A stretch of DNA of 64,000 bases from Cladocopium goreaui (GCA_947184155.2 CAMXCT020001782.1:17501-81500), one strand, 5' to 3'. Shown: positions 1 to 11,499, numbered from the stretch's first letter. Program-made: numbers and translations. The notes: generated by a model not told the origin, from the sequence alone.

Positions 1-157
1 GGACACTGCAACCATTGCAACCACTCCAAAAATCACAACTCCAACCACCTTTCGGTCCATCAGTGGATTCGCTTTGCCATCCATGCATCACAACAACTCA
101 CCTGTCTTATAGTGTCCTATCCTTGAAACTTCCGCCACCGCCTTGTGCGGTACTACC
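1..157 (+). repeat. Dispersed repeat R1, copy 1 (cut by window start)
   Basis: About 155 bp that recur at 16.7 kb (+) and 41.2 kb (-). Shared landmarks are CACTCCAA, the block TCCATCAGTGGATTCGC, CACAACAACTCACC, and the end block CTTCCGCCACCGCC followed by TTGTGCGGTACTAC. The 41.2 kb copy also shares the CACTGCAACCATTGCAAC start. The size suggests a SINE or MITE, but I see no clear RNA polymerase III box or inverted ends. Confidence 0.75.
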
Positions 158-204
158 GGTATACAATTATTCACCAATATGGGGATGTGGATTTCCATTA
201 ATGT

Positions 205-285
205 GGTACAGCCAACAATAAACCATCCCCAAAATCACCATACATGGGTCGGATTCCAACAATCCCCAAATAATAGGTTATTATG
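205..285. mobile_element. Possible family C foldback element, decayed
   Basis: Contains AACAATAAACCATCCCCAAAATCACCAT followed by AATAATAGGTTATTATG, close to the 14.6 kb copy (AACAATAAACCATCCCCAAAATCATCAT) and to the intact foldback at 63.1 kb. The inverted ends are weak here. Confidence 0.4.
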
Positions 286-303
286 AAGTTTCCCACACGA
301 ATA

Positions 304-429
304 TCAACCCAGGATTAATAAATCCCTAGTTTATTACTTGGGTGGATAGCATTTTTGAAGGGAAACATCACTATTTTTGGGACGCCCCATGTTAATCAAC
401 TTCTTGTTTTTTTAATCCTGGGTTGGCAC
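304..429. mobile_element. Family B short inverted-repeat element
   Basis: The left end reads TCAACCCAGGATTAATAAA and the right end TTTTTTTAATCCTGGGTTGG, which is its inverted complement over about 15 bp. The interior (CCCTAGTTTATTACTTGGG ... ACGCCCCATGTTAATCAAC) resembles the 36.1 kb copy. Related ends occur at 14.7 kb. It has no coding capacity, so it is a MITE-like or introner-like element. Confidence 0.65.
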
Positions 430-1907
430 TATTGATGCAATCAAAAACGTTTGATTAATCTAGGCAACAAAATGGGGCCCAAATGGGGATATGAATGTTT
501 GTATTGTATGACTATATATATATATATTATTTTATTTATATAGCACAATGGGGATGCATAGCAAGAACGGGGGATGTGGATTGTATAAAAGGCCTTGTCC
601 GTCCTAATAGCCATGAATGATGCGTTAATCTTACCTCATAATAAAACAATTAATGACGGGGATGTCATCATCAACAGATTCAATATACAGTAGAAGGGGA
701 GTATCATACTAGGATAGGTGTTGATATATTAATAATATATGTTTTAAAAACTGGATATGCAATCATTGGATAAATCATCTACTTGGTAAAACTAAGTTTT
801 CCAAAATGGTGGATCCAACCAAGATAAATGTTGATATAATATACTGGGCAAATAATGGGGATGTAACCCGCAACAATCATGGGAGATGTGGATTATATCA
901 GGCGTTCTTTGGGATTGTGCAGGGACTATACAAGAGGTTTCTGTTGGAGTTAAATAAATGGAGTTAAAATGTGTTTCTTGAGCAGTCAAGTTAGCAATAA
1001 GTATCCATAAGCCCTTTATACCCCCTGCTAACCCATAGGCTACAGGGGTACAATATAGACATTACACACTTACACGCTTATACACCTGGGGATGCACCCC
1101 AGAGAAGCCCAAACAACACCCTTTGGTAGTCGAACATAGCCATGGACGATGGCCATGTTGCATAGGTCATGATGACACGGAAAATGGGACTTCAACCAAA
1201 ATTAGGATTGAACTGAGCTAAGCAATGCTAAGCAGCAAATATTTGGATTCAGCGATTTACCCAATAATCTATCATCGTCTATCATAGCTCCGGACATATC
1301 GAAGTTGGACGGGATGATCAATTGTTGGTATGTCCTGGGAGGATTTCTCATGGAAAAATCTCCGCAAAGGATCTTCCATCCACATTTGTCAGTGATTTAT
1401 TTTTAGGGACAGCAATCGTGTTGGGGTCCCCAATTTTGGAAAAATCGCGCAAAGTAATGGGAAATTCAGACAATGAAATTCAGTAATTTATATTTCAAAA
1501 CCCACTAAATACAACTATTTAGTATCATGGGATATCTCACAAGTCATGAGATGTTTTCTGCTCGATTCATGAATCACTGGCCTCTAGTTATATATAGCAA
1601 TTTCAAGTATCAATCATAATGGGGGTATGATTGATAATCGATGAATGATGATTAGCATGTGTTCTAAGCAAAAAACATGTTTTTAAGGCGACAAAAAGTT
1701 GGACATAGTTTCACAGATGGTTTGTTGATGGTTGATTGGTTGCCCTTTGGTAATCAAACAACGGTATATAATGGAATGTCTCTATTTATAGATGATTTTC
1801 CAATTTATGTCCCTATTAAAACCTCCATTTCAAGGTGATTTCCCCATATTTTCCCATGATTTATGATTTTCCCAATCAAACCTTCATTTAGTTCGAGGAT
1901 TTCCCAG
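430..1907. other. AT-rich non-coding stretch
   Basis: No exon-like island. It holds a TA tract near 512-530, two copies of a phrase GGGGATGTGGATT (also near 170), and decayed element debris. Probably intronic or intergenic. Confidence 0.5.
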
Positions 1908-2015
1908 CCTGCCGCGATGGAAGATCGCTACCAGGCAAGGTGGAGGAAACTGATCCAGCTGGCTGCGGCGGGCCGTTTTTGTCCCAAAGTGGTGGCGAAG
2001 GTGCGCGCAGAAAGG
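1908..2015 (+). CDS. Internal exon, 36 codons, unknown protein
   Basis: A GC-rich island preceded by TTTCCCAG and followed by GTATTC. It is exactly 36 codons in phase 0 at both ends, starting PAAMEDRYQARWRKLIQLAA and ending in VVAKVRAER. Third positions are mostly G or C, unlike the flanks. The peptide is basic and helical; I recognise no family. Its phase-0 end is compatible with the phase-0 start of the exon at 3372. It may be a 5' exon of the exonuclease gene downstream or belong to a separate gene. There is no start codon context to suggest a first exon. Confidence 0.7.
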
Positions 2016-2868
2016 GTATTCTACTAAGACGTGAACAGAAATGTTCATGGGTAAGGGTAACTATCCCAAAATGGCCATGATGCACAATAATCTCCAATGT
2101 ATTGTAAATGTGCCAGTCTTTACTCCTAAAAGGGACCAAATGCAGGTAGATATTTCTGCACCAAGGAGCAACTCTGGGCTTAGCTATTGGGCGATTCCTT
2201 CAAAGGATGGGGAAATTACTACAATTTACCAACAAAAAAAGCGGATTCAGCAACATTTAAGTGGAATACATAAATCAATGTGTATTGGGCGCAGCGGCTT
2301 GGGAAGCCTGGATCGCTAGAAACCACATGCATAAGATGATTGGCCGTGGACAAGTGATGATTCATTGGTAGAACTAGCAATGACCCATGCCGGATCTTCG
2401 AGTTCGAACATTGGAGAATTTCATGAATCCTCAAGAGCTGCAGCATATTTCGGCACCTGAACAGGTAGCAATGTCTATTGCAATGGTTGTGTTGAGGCCA
2501 GCTATGGTTGTAAGATTTGCAAAGTTCCAGGTGGGCCAATCCACACCAAAAATGTCAGACATTGCCCGTTTCCAGTATTTGAAAATAGAATGTCCATGAG
2601 TTTTCCTAAGTGGGATATACCCAAAGGGTCCCTCACAAAAACATGTCAAAACCCTTTATATGTATGATATATATATATATATATATATGGGGGAATGAAC
2701 ATCAATTTTATCAGCTATTTTGGTGCTCAGGGGCTGATAGCTGAAGGCCATGGGTTGGGTCATGTTGGGTCCTAAAATCGGCAGCATGAGGCCTCGAAGC
2801 AGCTGAGTTTGGAAGCCTCTGTGGAAGGTGGTCGGAAGCAGCTTCTGGAGGTGGGGCCTTAGTACACT
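2016..2868. other. Intron-like region with two weak coding islands
   Basis: 2387-2599 is open on the + strand (70 codons, containing LENFMNPQELQHISAPEQ) but has little third-position bias. 2789-2860 reads EASKQLSLEASVEGGRKQLL before a TAG, directly upstream of a family A element, and could be a short exon. A TA microsatellite lies at about 2668-2688. Confidence 0.3.
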
Positions 2869-2869
2869 T

Positions 2870-2974
2870 TACCTTCTGGTAAAGTATCCAGGCTATGAAA
2901 AAATGCCAATTCATAGTGGATTTACCTATTTAAAATGATCATTTTCCATGGTCATGTTAGTTCACTAGAGGGTA
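2870..2974. mobile_element. Family A element (candidate introner)
   Basis: The left end TACCTTCTGGTAAAGTATCC is the approximate inverted complement of the right end CATGTTAGTTCACTAGAGGGTA. The interior GGATTTACCTATTTAAAA is shared with the copy ending at 29584. The left repeat contains GGTAAAG (donor-like) and the right repeat contains CACTAG (acceptor-like). Confidence 0.7.
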
Positions 2975-3371
2975 TCATAATTCAGAAAGAGAAGGTTGCG
3001 AACATTTCAATTCTTGGTTCGTGGATGTGTGGATGATCGCACTTTGCCCAGATGCTAGTACATGTTCAATCTCCAAAACATGTTTTGCCGAGCCCAATTC
3101 ACCTCGGAGGAACTAAGGGTTACAAAGATCGTGTTCGAATAGGTTGTGAATTACATCAGGGATCACCCTGCGAGCTACAAGACTAGGATACAAGGTCCTG
3201 GTTCCTTCCTGTGCTTTTTATTTACACCGGTTGTCCAAGCAAAAGCAATGCAGAATAAACCCAACCATTATCCCCAAATGTATCCAATTGACTCAATTGA
3301 CTCCATGTTTTTCTGATAAAACCCAAACCATTTCTGATGATTCTACCCGCCTTTGAGTCGTTGGGCTGCAG

Positions 3372-3476
3372 GACTTGATGTTCACCTTCCAGGACTTCCG
3401 CTTCCCGGAGCCGCCCCGGGACTGCACCCAGCGCGAGGCCACTCTCACAGGCGGGGACGCCGATGGCAGCGATTGA
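3372..3476 (+). CDS. Exon, 34 codons then TGA, unknown protein
   Basis: A strongly G/C-ending island after the acceptor GGGCTGCAG. It reads DLMFTFQDFRFPEPPRDC then TQREATLTGGDADGSD and reaches TGA at 3474-3476. It could be a terminal exon. Alternatively a GC-type donor inside (GCGAG followed by GCC, or ACAG followed by GCG) would let the gene continue, which I favour slightly because further + strand exons follow. A family A-like end (TTTGGTAAACTAACA) lies just after the stop. No family recognised. Confidence 0.65.
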   Translation, partial: DLMFTFQDFRFPEPPRDCTQREATLTGGDADGSD

Positions 3477-3477
3477 T

Positions 3478-3587
3478 TTGGTAAACTAACAATCTATATC
3501 TATGGAAAAACACATTTTCATGGCTGAATCAACGAACTAAATGGCCATGTTTTATAATTAATTTAATAGCTATGTTAGGGGTACCTA
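3478..3587. mobile_element. Family A element, diverged
   Basis: The left end TTGGTAAACTAACA is identical to the 29.7 kb copy. The right side AATAGCTATGTTAGGGGTACC matches the subterminal part, but the last bases are degraded. It directly follows an exon. Confidence 0.5.
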
Positions 3588-4984
3588 CCATTTTTTCAGG
3601 CCCATGTATATAAGGGAATACCCCCCAAAAACATCGCCTTATATGGTCCAGTCGTTCATTGACTTTGAGAAGCCATATCCCACCATATATGCGCAATCGG
3701 TAGAAGGTATATATATATATACATATGACATTATGACACATTTATACCGTTCAGAGTGCCAAAAGAAAATAGCCAAAAACAAGGCGAGCCCACCAAGAAT
3801 AGGTACGAGTTGCTGCCCAGTTGTGAGTTATAGATACTATTCTAGAACCTAGATGCCCATATTCAGAAAATCTTCGCATACCATGTTTTCATCGTACTCC
3901 AGACCTGGGCTTAGATATATTACTTTCATAGGCATTTCAGCCCAATTTGGGTGCAAGAGTTGGGTCATGGAGAACCCAATGCCCCCATGAGTGTGAATTT
4001 TGCGTGGGGTGAAAACGAAAACGAAAAGACACTGGTGTTGGGCTGGCTTTGGGATTGGAACTTTTGGTGGTGGCCCTAAAGGACATATACCCTTTTTTGG
4101 TCTTTATACCAGCCACGCATACTCAGAAATCATCGCACCGCACAAAATCTTCGCACTCCACAGATGTCATCGCACTGCACAGCGGGTGAGTACACATACT
4201 CAGAAATCGTCGCACTCCACGAAATCATCGTATACAAGTTATAATGGAACGTATTTCATTTTTTCCGGAAATTAGCCAAAATTTCATTTTTTATTTTTGT
4301 TAACTAAAATGGCCTGGAATCACGTCTTTCTGGAATATGGGGAAGATGGAGTTCCCACCTGAGACATTAGCAGTTTGACATACTATCGCATTCCATGCCG
4401 TTTTTGCTCCTAGGATATTTTTTCTTTTTGGCACTCCAGCAGGGTCTGCGGGGCCAAGTGGGAAACTTTTCTGGTATGTGAAAAAAATTGAATGGTGTAG
4501 CAATGTAGGGCTATTGGGAAGGTCTGAGGGGTCCACACATCACATACTTAGTTTTTTTTGGCATACCAGACAATTATCGCGCTCCAGGGTGTCGTCGTAC
4601 TCCACGGTTTGACAGTCTGCCTTTTGGGAAACAATGACTGTGTGCTTGCAAGTGGTTTTTTTGGTTTCAAAATGACACTAATCTTGGAATTTCCTAAAAA
4701 ATATTTTTGGGGGCAGGAACAGGTGCAGTTGACAACGCACGTGCCAGAAGAAAAGGTGTGCTTGGCAAACATCATGAAACCCACATTTCACCTCAATGGA
4801 GTCTTTGCAATTTTCTCGAATTTCCAAGCCATTTTGGCATGAAGTATGATAGGCCATGGAATATGGGTAAGAAATTGCTAGAACTACAGATTTATATTGT
4901 GTATAGAATACTATATAGAGATATCTTCGAATTTCAAGCTTCCAATTCGAAATTCAGGGAGTGATTTTCCGTGGCCCCTGGCAG
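3588..4984. other. Non-coding stretch with short repeats
   Basis: 4105-4225 has phrases such as CATACTCAGAAATC(A/G)TCGCAC and TCGCACTCCAC repeated several times, with a related phrase near 4580. Open frames here lack third-position bias. The rest is unremarkable AT-rich DNA. Confidence 0.4.
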
Positions 4985-5055
4985 AGGTGCTGTGCAGCTC
5001 TGCACCCAGAGACTGCAGCAGTTGTTGCGACGCCGAAGTCATGTGACATGCGAGG
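4985..5055 (+). CDS. Possible exon, unknown protein
   Basis: A small GC-rich island after CCCCTGGCAG. The preferred frame reads GAVQLCTQRLQQLLRRR then SHVTCE, helical and basic, and stays open to about 5135. A competing frame (AEVLCSSAPRDC) is nearly as G/C-biased, so the frame is uncertain and no donor is obvious (GAG before GACATG would be a GA type). Confidence 0.4.
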
Positions 5056-5705
5056 ACATGAAGAAGCCCACTGGGTGTGGCTGGTGTGGCATGGGTCAAA
5101 ACCTTGAAAAAATAGAACTTAATACAATAACACATGTCATGTGATCAATTTAGTGGGCCATCGGTTCTCAATTAAGACATATGAACGGGCTGAGCACGCA
5201 TGTTGAAGTATCCCATTCAAAGGTCGCCATTTTTGGGTGGCTTTCGGTATGCAACCTGAAGAGGCTGGCTTTGTTGACGCCTTCTGACATCTCTTGTTGT
5301 TGCACGTTGCACATGTTGTGGTCGGTTTGGGACAGCCCTACCATTTGTTAAAAGATAAAGGCCAGTGTAGCATTATCATTAGCATTGGTCATTGATTAAT
5401 ATTGGTTATACTATGTTATTTTCACATGTATTCACCCCCCTGATGACAAAATCCATTGGACAACGGATTCGACTGACCACCCTTCCCTGATGCCTAGGTC
5501 CTGGCTCTCAGGCACCAGCTTGCTGTTGCTTCAAGAGAATTTATCCCCAGAGTTTTTGTTGACGGCATCACTTTGAAGTGACGCAATGTTCCTTGACCCC
5601 TTCTGATTTCCCAATCGTTTGGGCTTGAAACATGTTGGCTCACAGTACTGCATCTCCATTTTGTTGCTCTGCATTTATAAGATTCTTACTGCTACAGTCT
5701 GAGAC
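5056..5705. other. Non-coding stretch
   Basis: No supported feature. The open frame from 5632 runs into the T-rich tandem array and is low-complexity. Confidence 0.4.
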
Positions 5706-5709
5706 CATC

Positions 5710-7330
5710 AAAATTATTATTTTTTCATTTTTTCATTTTCATTTTCATTATCATTTTCATTATCATTTTTCATTTTATCTTCATTTTTTCATTTTTGTTC
5801 ATCACCTTTTGCCATCAAACTTCATTTTTTTAATTTGCAACTTCATTTTTTCCATTTGCAACTTCATTTTTTCCATTTGCAACTTCATTTTTTTTCGTTT
5901 TCCTTTGTTTTTGATGGTTTTGGATTGTTTTTCATTGATTTTCATGGCTTTCCTGGATTTCAGGTGCCACGGGCAAGGACAATGAAAAAAAAATGATAAA
6001 AAAATGAAAATTTCCTCGAGTTTTTGAAGATTTCCTGGTTCGGAGTGAGAATCTGCAACTTTGAGCCCAAAATTTCATTTTTTTTCATTTGCAACTTCAT
6101 TTTTTTTCATTTTCCTTTGTTTTTGATGGTTTTCCATTGTTTTTCATGGCTTTCTTGGATTTCAGGTGCCACGGGCAAGGAAAATGAAAAAAAAATGATA
6201 AAACAATGATAAAAAAAAATGAAAAAGTCCTCGAGTTTTTTAAGATTTCCTGGTTCGGAGTGAGAATCTGCAACTTTGAGTCCAAAATTTCATTTTTTTT
6301 CATTTGCAACTTCATTTGTTTTCATTTTCCTTTGTTTTTGATGGTTTTCCATTGTTTTTCATTGTTTTTCATGGCTTTCTTGGATTTCAGGTGCCACGGG
6401 CAAGGAAAATGAAAAAAAATGATAAAACAATGATAAAAAAATGATAAAAAAAAATGAAATCCTCGAGTTTTTGAAGATTTCCTGGTTCGGAGTGAGAATC
6501 TGCAACTTTGAGTCCAAAATTTCATTTTTTTTCATTTGCAACTTCATTTTTTTTCATTTTCCTTTGTTTTTGATTGTTTTCCATTGTTTTTCATTGTTTT
6601 TCATGGCTTTCCTGTATTTCAGGTGCCACGGGCAAGGAAAATGAAAAAAAATAAAAAAACCTGATGAAAAAATGAAAAAGTCCTCGAGTTTTTGAAGATT
6701 TCCTGGTTCGGAATGAGAATCTGCAACTTTGAGTCCAAATTTTCATTTTTTTCATTTGCAACTTCATTTTTTTTTCATTTTCCTTTGTTTTTGATGGTTT
6801 TCCATTGTTTTTCATTGTTTTTCATGGCTTTCCTGGATTTCAGGTGCCACGGGCAAGGAAAATGAAAAAAAATGATAAAAAATGATTAAAAAACGATAGT
6901 AAAATGATAAAAAGATGAAAATTTCCGCGCGTTTTTGAAGATTTCCTGGTTCGGAGTGAGAATCTGCAACTTTGAGTCCAAATTTTCATTTTTTTTCATT
7001 TGCAACTTCATTTTTTTTTCATTTTCCTTTGTTTTTGATTGTCTTCCATTGTTTTTCATGGTTTTCCTGGATTTCAGGTGCCACGGGCAAGGAAAATGAA
7101 AAAAAATGAAGTTTAAAATGAAAAAAAAATGAAGTCTGAAATGAAAAAAAATGATGTTTGAAATTTTCAAATGAAAAAAAAATAAGTTTGGAGAAACAAA
7201 AAACGAAAAAAACTGAAAAATAAATGAAAACAAAAAAATGTTTGAAAAACAAAATGAAAAAAATGAAGTTACAAATGAAAACCCAAATGAAAAATAAATG
7301 AAAAAAAGTATTTTTAAACATTTCCAATCT
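5710..7330. repeat. T/A-rich tandem array, unit about 200-235 bp
   Basis: The phrase ATTTCAGGTGCCACGGGCAAG recurs at about 5961, 6163, 6388, 6620, 6841 and 7075 (spacing 202, 225, 232, 221 and 234). Each unit has CTCGAGTTTTTGAAGATTTCC, GAGAATCTGCAACTTTGAG, long TTTTCATTTT tracts and TTTCAG before GTGCC. Both ends of the array decay into simple TTTTCA or AAAATG repeats. Open frames inside are lysine- or phenylalanine-rich artefacts. Confidence 0.9.
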
Positions 7331-7460
7331 GTGGCTCGATGCGAATCATATAACTCTGCATTATTCTTGCGTTTCTTTTCACACCCTGATGTTTCAGGAT
7401 TTTTCCCAGTTTAATGTCCATTTCCTTCTGCAACGTCCCAGAAATCACCATCTTCCCAAG

Positions 7461-7586
7461 CACGGGGGCCAGGACGAGCTGAAGCCTTGCGACGAGGACT
7501 GTCTCGCGCTGTGCTGCTTGCAGCGTTTCGCCTGCACCACCAGCTGCTGTTTGCAGCTATGCGGCTGTGATGCCAGGCCCCGGGGG
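7461..7586 (+). CDS. Cysteine-rich exon, unknown protein
   Basis: An island whose chosen frame has a far higher G/C third-position content than the other two. It reads HGGQDELKPCDEDCLALCC then LQRFACTTSCCLQLCGC, giving cysteine spacing C-x3-C-x3-CC-x4-C-x3-CC-x3-C-x-C. Candidate acceptors are TTCCCAAG at 7460 and TTTCAG at about 7399; a GT lies at 7587. The dense paired cysteines suggest a zinc-binding or disulfide-rich segment, but I cannot name a family. It lies on the same strand as the surrounding exons. Confidence 0.6.
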
Positions 7587-7589
7587 GTT

Positions 7590-9210
7590 CCAACCTTCAA
7601 TAGAACCAATGAAGGGATTATATATATATATGTACATACATTGATATATTTTGTATTATACACACGCTATATTTCACACACATTAAACAATAAAATACTG
7701 TAAAAAAGATAAATAGATAGCAAATAAATGCAGTAGATAAAAAAAATGCACATATTAGATTTATATACGTGCACCTTTGGCAGTCTCAATAAATCCCGCC
7801 ATTAAAAAATATGATTTTCCAGTGTCAGATCTGTTGACCAGAGGGTGCTGATACCATGTCACAATCATAAACCATTTTCAAACTGTAGGGATCATGTCAG
7901 TAGGTCGGTGAGAAACCAACGGTTTGGCGTAAGGGAACTCATGCAAGAATGTCTTTGATTTGCATGCTGAAAAAGCATGCTTTTCCTCTAGGTTTGGGTG
8001 GATCAAGAGTAGTATTCAAAAGTATCAACCCTCCGAAATGGATGGGTTAAAGCACCACCCAAAAAAAGGATAAAACTGATAGAACCCTTTCAATTTAATT
8101 ATCACTACTTGAGTAGGAATTGACTAACATATACTAAAATTTTGCTATTAATCTTAGTCTTAACCCAGGTGTTGCTCGCTTTGCGTGCAGGTGTTGCTGC
8201 CAGTGCAGCTGCGATTGGCTTCTTCGAGAGGAGGAGGTGGGCCTCATTTTGGGGGATGATGTTTACCACTGTATATCAGGGATGGTATCCATATGGAGGT
8301 CTCCTAAGTCATGGGGGGAATAGCTGGATGGTTTATAGTGGAAAATCTTACTAAAAGGGACCGTATGTCCATATTTAGCGGTTGCTTAGAATATGTTTTG
8401 AATATTCAAAGCTTATAGAAATGGGATGATGATCCCAACTGATTCGTTTTTTTGGGTTGAAACCACCAAACAGAAGAGGTGGTACCTCGAATAGTTGGCA
8501 AAATTGTTTAATGGTACCAGTCGTAGGATGTTTTTTGCGACCATGGAAATTGGAGGTGTTGAGTGTATGCTATGGATTAGCATCGCAACATGTGTCATCA
8601 TATGTTTCCCCTAAAATATCCAAACAAATATCTTCCAGATACCTTTAGCGTGTCCCTCCAGCCCGCCCAACTACTTTGTGTCCCATGCTCCAAACTCTAG
8701 CCCCAGGGTAAAACAGGTAAATAGGTAAATTTCTACTTTCTTACTTTGTAGGGACTGAGATGCCTTGTTAAAAATGAGCTGTGATCCTGTGTATCGAAGG
8801 TTCGCCAGAATATCCGTTCCATATCAATCCATTGTTTGCGGGTCATACTTGTGACTAACAAAAACGAAACAACGTGGCAATGTAAAATATCGTATAAATG
8901 AAAGTTTTGTTCGCTGGGAAAATCATCGAACTCTTTCTGGGGGATTGTTCATTGCCACGATTGATTACCGGACGGTTAACGGTTATATCATCCATCCATT
9001 TGAGAGTTGTTTTGCTGAGGATACAAACCATAGTAACCTGTGTAATGGGAACCCCCATGCCATAAACCATCCCCAAGTCATCACCATTCTTATGAATCCG
9101 TTTTAACCTTCCCTAAATGGTAGTATATTTTTATTTGGGTTTCCCACATTTTTCCAGTTATATCGCAATGCTTTATTTAGCTATGATGTATATATATATA
9201 TATATACATA
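7590..9210. other. Mostly non-coding, one possible exon near 8197-8250
   Basis: After two tandem CAGGTGTTGCT motifs, 8197-8250 reads GVAASAAAIGFFERRRW, a hydrophobic then basic stretch with moderate bias. The frame is not certain. The rest is AT-rich with a TA tract at about 9188-9210. Confidence 0.35.
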
Positions 9211-9211
9211 T

Positions 9212-9900
9212 ATGATGCAGCCTCCCAGGTCCCCCCCCCTCCCCCCCAATGGGTATGGGTATACAGGAGCGATGTTCCCCGCCCCCCCCTGTGGGTGGGT
9301 GGGGGGGTTAGTAGTAGTAGTGGTAGTAGTAGTAGTAGTAGTAGCAGTAGCAGTAGCAGTAGCAGTAGTAGTAGTAGTAGTAGTAGCAGCAGCAGCAGTA
9401 GTAGTAGTAGTAGTTGTTAGTGAGTAGTGAGTAGTGAGTAGTGAGTAGTGAGTAGTGAGTAGTGAGTAGTAGTTAGTTGTAGTTAGTTGTAGTTAGTAGT
9501 AGTTAGTAGTAGTTAGTAGCAGTTAGTAGTAGTTAGTAGTAGTTAGTAGTAGTTAGTAGTAGTTAGTAGTGGTTAGTAGTATTTAGTAGTAGGAATGGGT
9601 ATGGATATACAGGAGCTATGTTCCCCGCCCCCCCCTGTGGGTGGGTAGGGGGGTGGAGGGGGTTAGTAGTAGTTAGTAGTATGTAGTAGTGAGTGAGTAG
9701 TAGTTAGTAGTAGGAATGGGTATGGATATACGGGAGCTATGTTCCCCGCCCCCCCTGTGGGTGGGTAGGGGGTTGGGGGGGTTAGTAGTAGTTAGTAGTA
9801 GTAGTGAGTAATAGTGAATAGTAGTTAGTAGTAGGAATGGGTATGGATATACAGGAGCTATGTTCCCCAACCCCCCCTGTGGTGTGGTGGGGGTGTGGTA
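9212..9900. repeat. GTA/TAG microsatellite with four copies of a longer unit
   Basis: A unit AATGGGTATGGATATACAGGAG followed by CTATGTTCCCCGCCCCCC and CTGTGGGTGGG starts near 9248, 9594, 9715 and 9836 (the last three 120-121 bp apart). The copies are linked by (GTA)n, GTAGTTA and GTAGTGA runs. Valine- and serine-rich open frames here are artefacts. Confidence 0.9.
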
Positions 9901-10136
9901 CTGCGTATATATATATATATACATAAATAAATATATAAATAAATATATATATATATGTAAACATGTATGTGTATTTATATATATAAATACCAATATAAAT
10001 AAATAAACAAATATATGTATGTATGTGCCGAGATGTATGTATGTGTACATATATATTTATATATGTGAATATGTGTATATTTGTGTATGTATATATATTT
10101 ATATATGTACACATGTATATTTGAATACGAATATGA

Positions 10137-10168
<32 letters not shown>

Positions 10169-10250
10169 TTATACATATTCATGTTTGTATCTATGACATG
10201 TAAAGAATATATAAATAAAATTATATATACATATATGTATAGGAAGTAGC
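9901..10250. repeat. TA / ATGTAT microsatellite
   Basis: Nearly pure alternating TA with ATGTATGTGT variants. Tyrosine/isoleucine frames on both strands are artefacts. Confidence 0.85.
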
Positions 10251-10499
10251 TACATATCACACGTATATATGACTATAGGCAGCACGTAGGTACTTTGAGG
10301 GAGTATGTGTGCTACGTAGGTCGTCTAAAGGGTAGCATGTACCTAGTAAATGGGAGGCTGGTAGTCAGAATCGCTGCAAAAACCTAGGAAATACGAGGCT
10401 GGACTTCAGAAATGCTGCCAATAGCTTGCAAATAGAAGGGAAGGGGGGGTGCTACCTGGAGACCCATCCCATTCGGGGGGGGGGCCTCGTGGGCGGAAG

Positions 10500-11110
10500 A
10501 CGGGATCATACATATACCCATTTACACATAATGATATATAAATATACCCATGTGTATCTAATTATATATACCCATTACTAACCATTATTAATCACCATTG
10601 TTCATTTTTTGGATGGATTTTTAAATATTATTAACTATTATTAAGATGTACTGTATTAACCATTATAAACCCTTATGAACCACCACTAACAGCCATTAGC
10701 ATCTATTAACCATTACTCACCACTAATTAATCATTATTAAATGTCATTAACCACTATTAACCATGAAACACCAGGTATTATTATTTTTTCACCACTATTA
10801 ACCACTATTATAACCACCAGGTATTATTAATATTATTCACCCCTATTAACAACCATTAACCTCTATTATTATTAACCGCTTTTAATAGTTGTTAATAGGG
10901 GTGAATAATATTAGTAATGCTTGGTTTTTCATGGTTAACCTCTATTATGATTAACCGCTATTAACCATGAAAAACGAGGTATTATTAATATTGTTCACCA
11001 CTATTAACCACTATTAACCTCTATCATTATTAACCGCTATTAACCATGAAAAAAATGTATTATTAATATTGTTCACCCCTCTAAAACCACTATAAACCTC
11101 TATCATCATT
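10500..11110. repeat. Imperfect TATTAACCA repeat tract
   Basis: Variants of CACTATTAACC and CATTATTAACC recur for about 600 bp, with longer repeats such as CCATGAAAAACGAGGTATTATTAATATTGTTCACC near 10970 and 11045. It ends about 70 bp before the exon at 11179. Confidence 0.8.
10828..10913. repeat. Long near-perfect hairpin
   Basis: The left arm TATTATTCACCCCTATTAAC plus AACCATTAA pairs with the right arm TTAATAGTT plus GTTAATAGGGGTGAATAATA. The arms are about 30 bp with a loop of about 21 bp. Confidence 0.8.
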
Positions 11111-11178
11111 AACCATTATCAACCATTATTCATTTACAGTACATGATTTTTCCATTGAATACATTTGATCTTCAGCAG

Positions 11179-11328
11179 GTGCGTCCCCTCTTCGCCTGGT
11201 GCGTGCAGCACGGTGAGCTGGCCGCGGCGCGCAGCCTGTGCCGGCCCGAGCTCTGCGGCACTGTGGGGGCGGAGATGGAAGCGCAGCTGGCTGAGTTGCT
11301 GGAGGCCATGGATGGCCATGGGGTCAAA
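11179..11328 (+). CDS. Internal exon, 50 codons, possible N-terminal part of the exonuclease gene
   Basis: Exactly 50 codons in phase 0, between TTCAGCAG and GTAGCT. Almost every codon ends in G or C. It reads VRPLFAWCVQHGELAAARSL, then CRPELCGTVGAEMEAQLAEL, then LEAMDGHGVK. The sequence is helical with an A-rich repeat-like look. EXD3/MUT-7 proteins carry helical repeats upstream of the nuclease domain, so this could be such a segment, but the link is inferred from order and strand alone. Confidence 0.8.
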
Positions 11329-11499
11329 GTAGCTATAGATATTACCAAGCTATCTATCCATTGTTTCACCAATAACTATAGTTACAGTAACTATAGAGAA
11401 CTATAGTCAAAGTAGCTTTTTTTTGAAGGAAAATCCATCTATCTATCCAGTTGTTTGACCAAATCCGCTTAACATTATCCGTTATAAATCGCAATTATA

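Noticed and set aside
5632..7327. Phenylalanine-rich and lysine-rich frames that look like transmembrane proteins
   Set aside because: They arise from T/A homopolymer tracts in the tandem array.
7458..7590. Alternative Leu/Ala-rich frame (SRAVLLAAFRLHHQLLF) over the cysteine-rich exon
   Set aside because: Its third positions are A/T-rich while the chosen frame's are almost all G/C; the latter fits the other exons.
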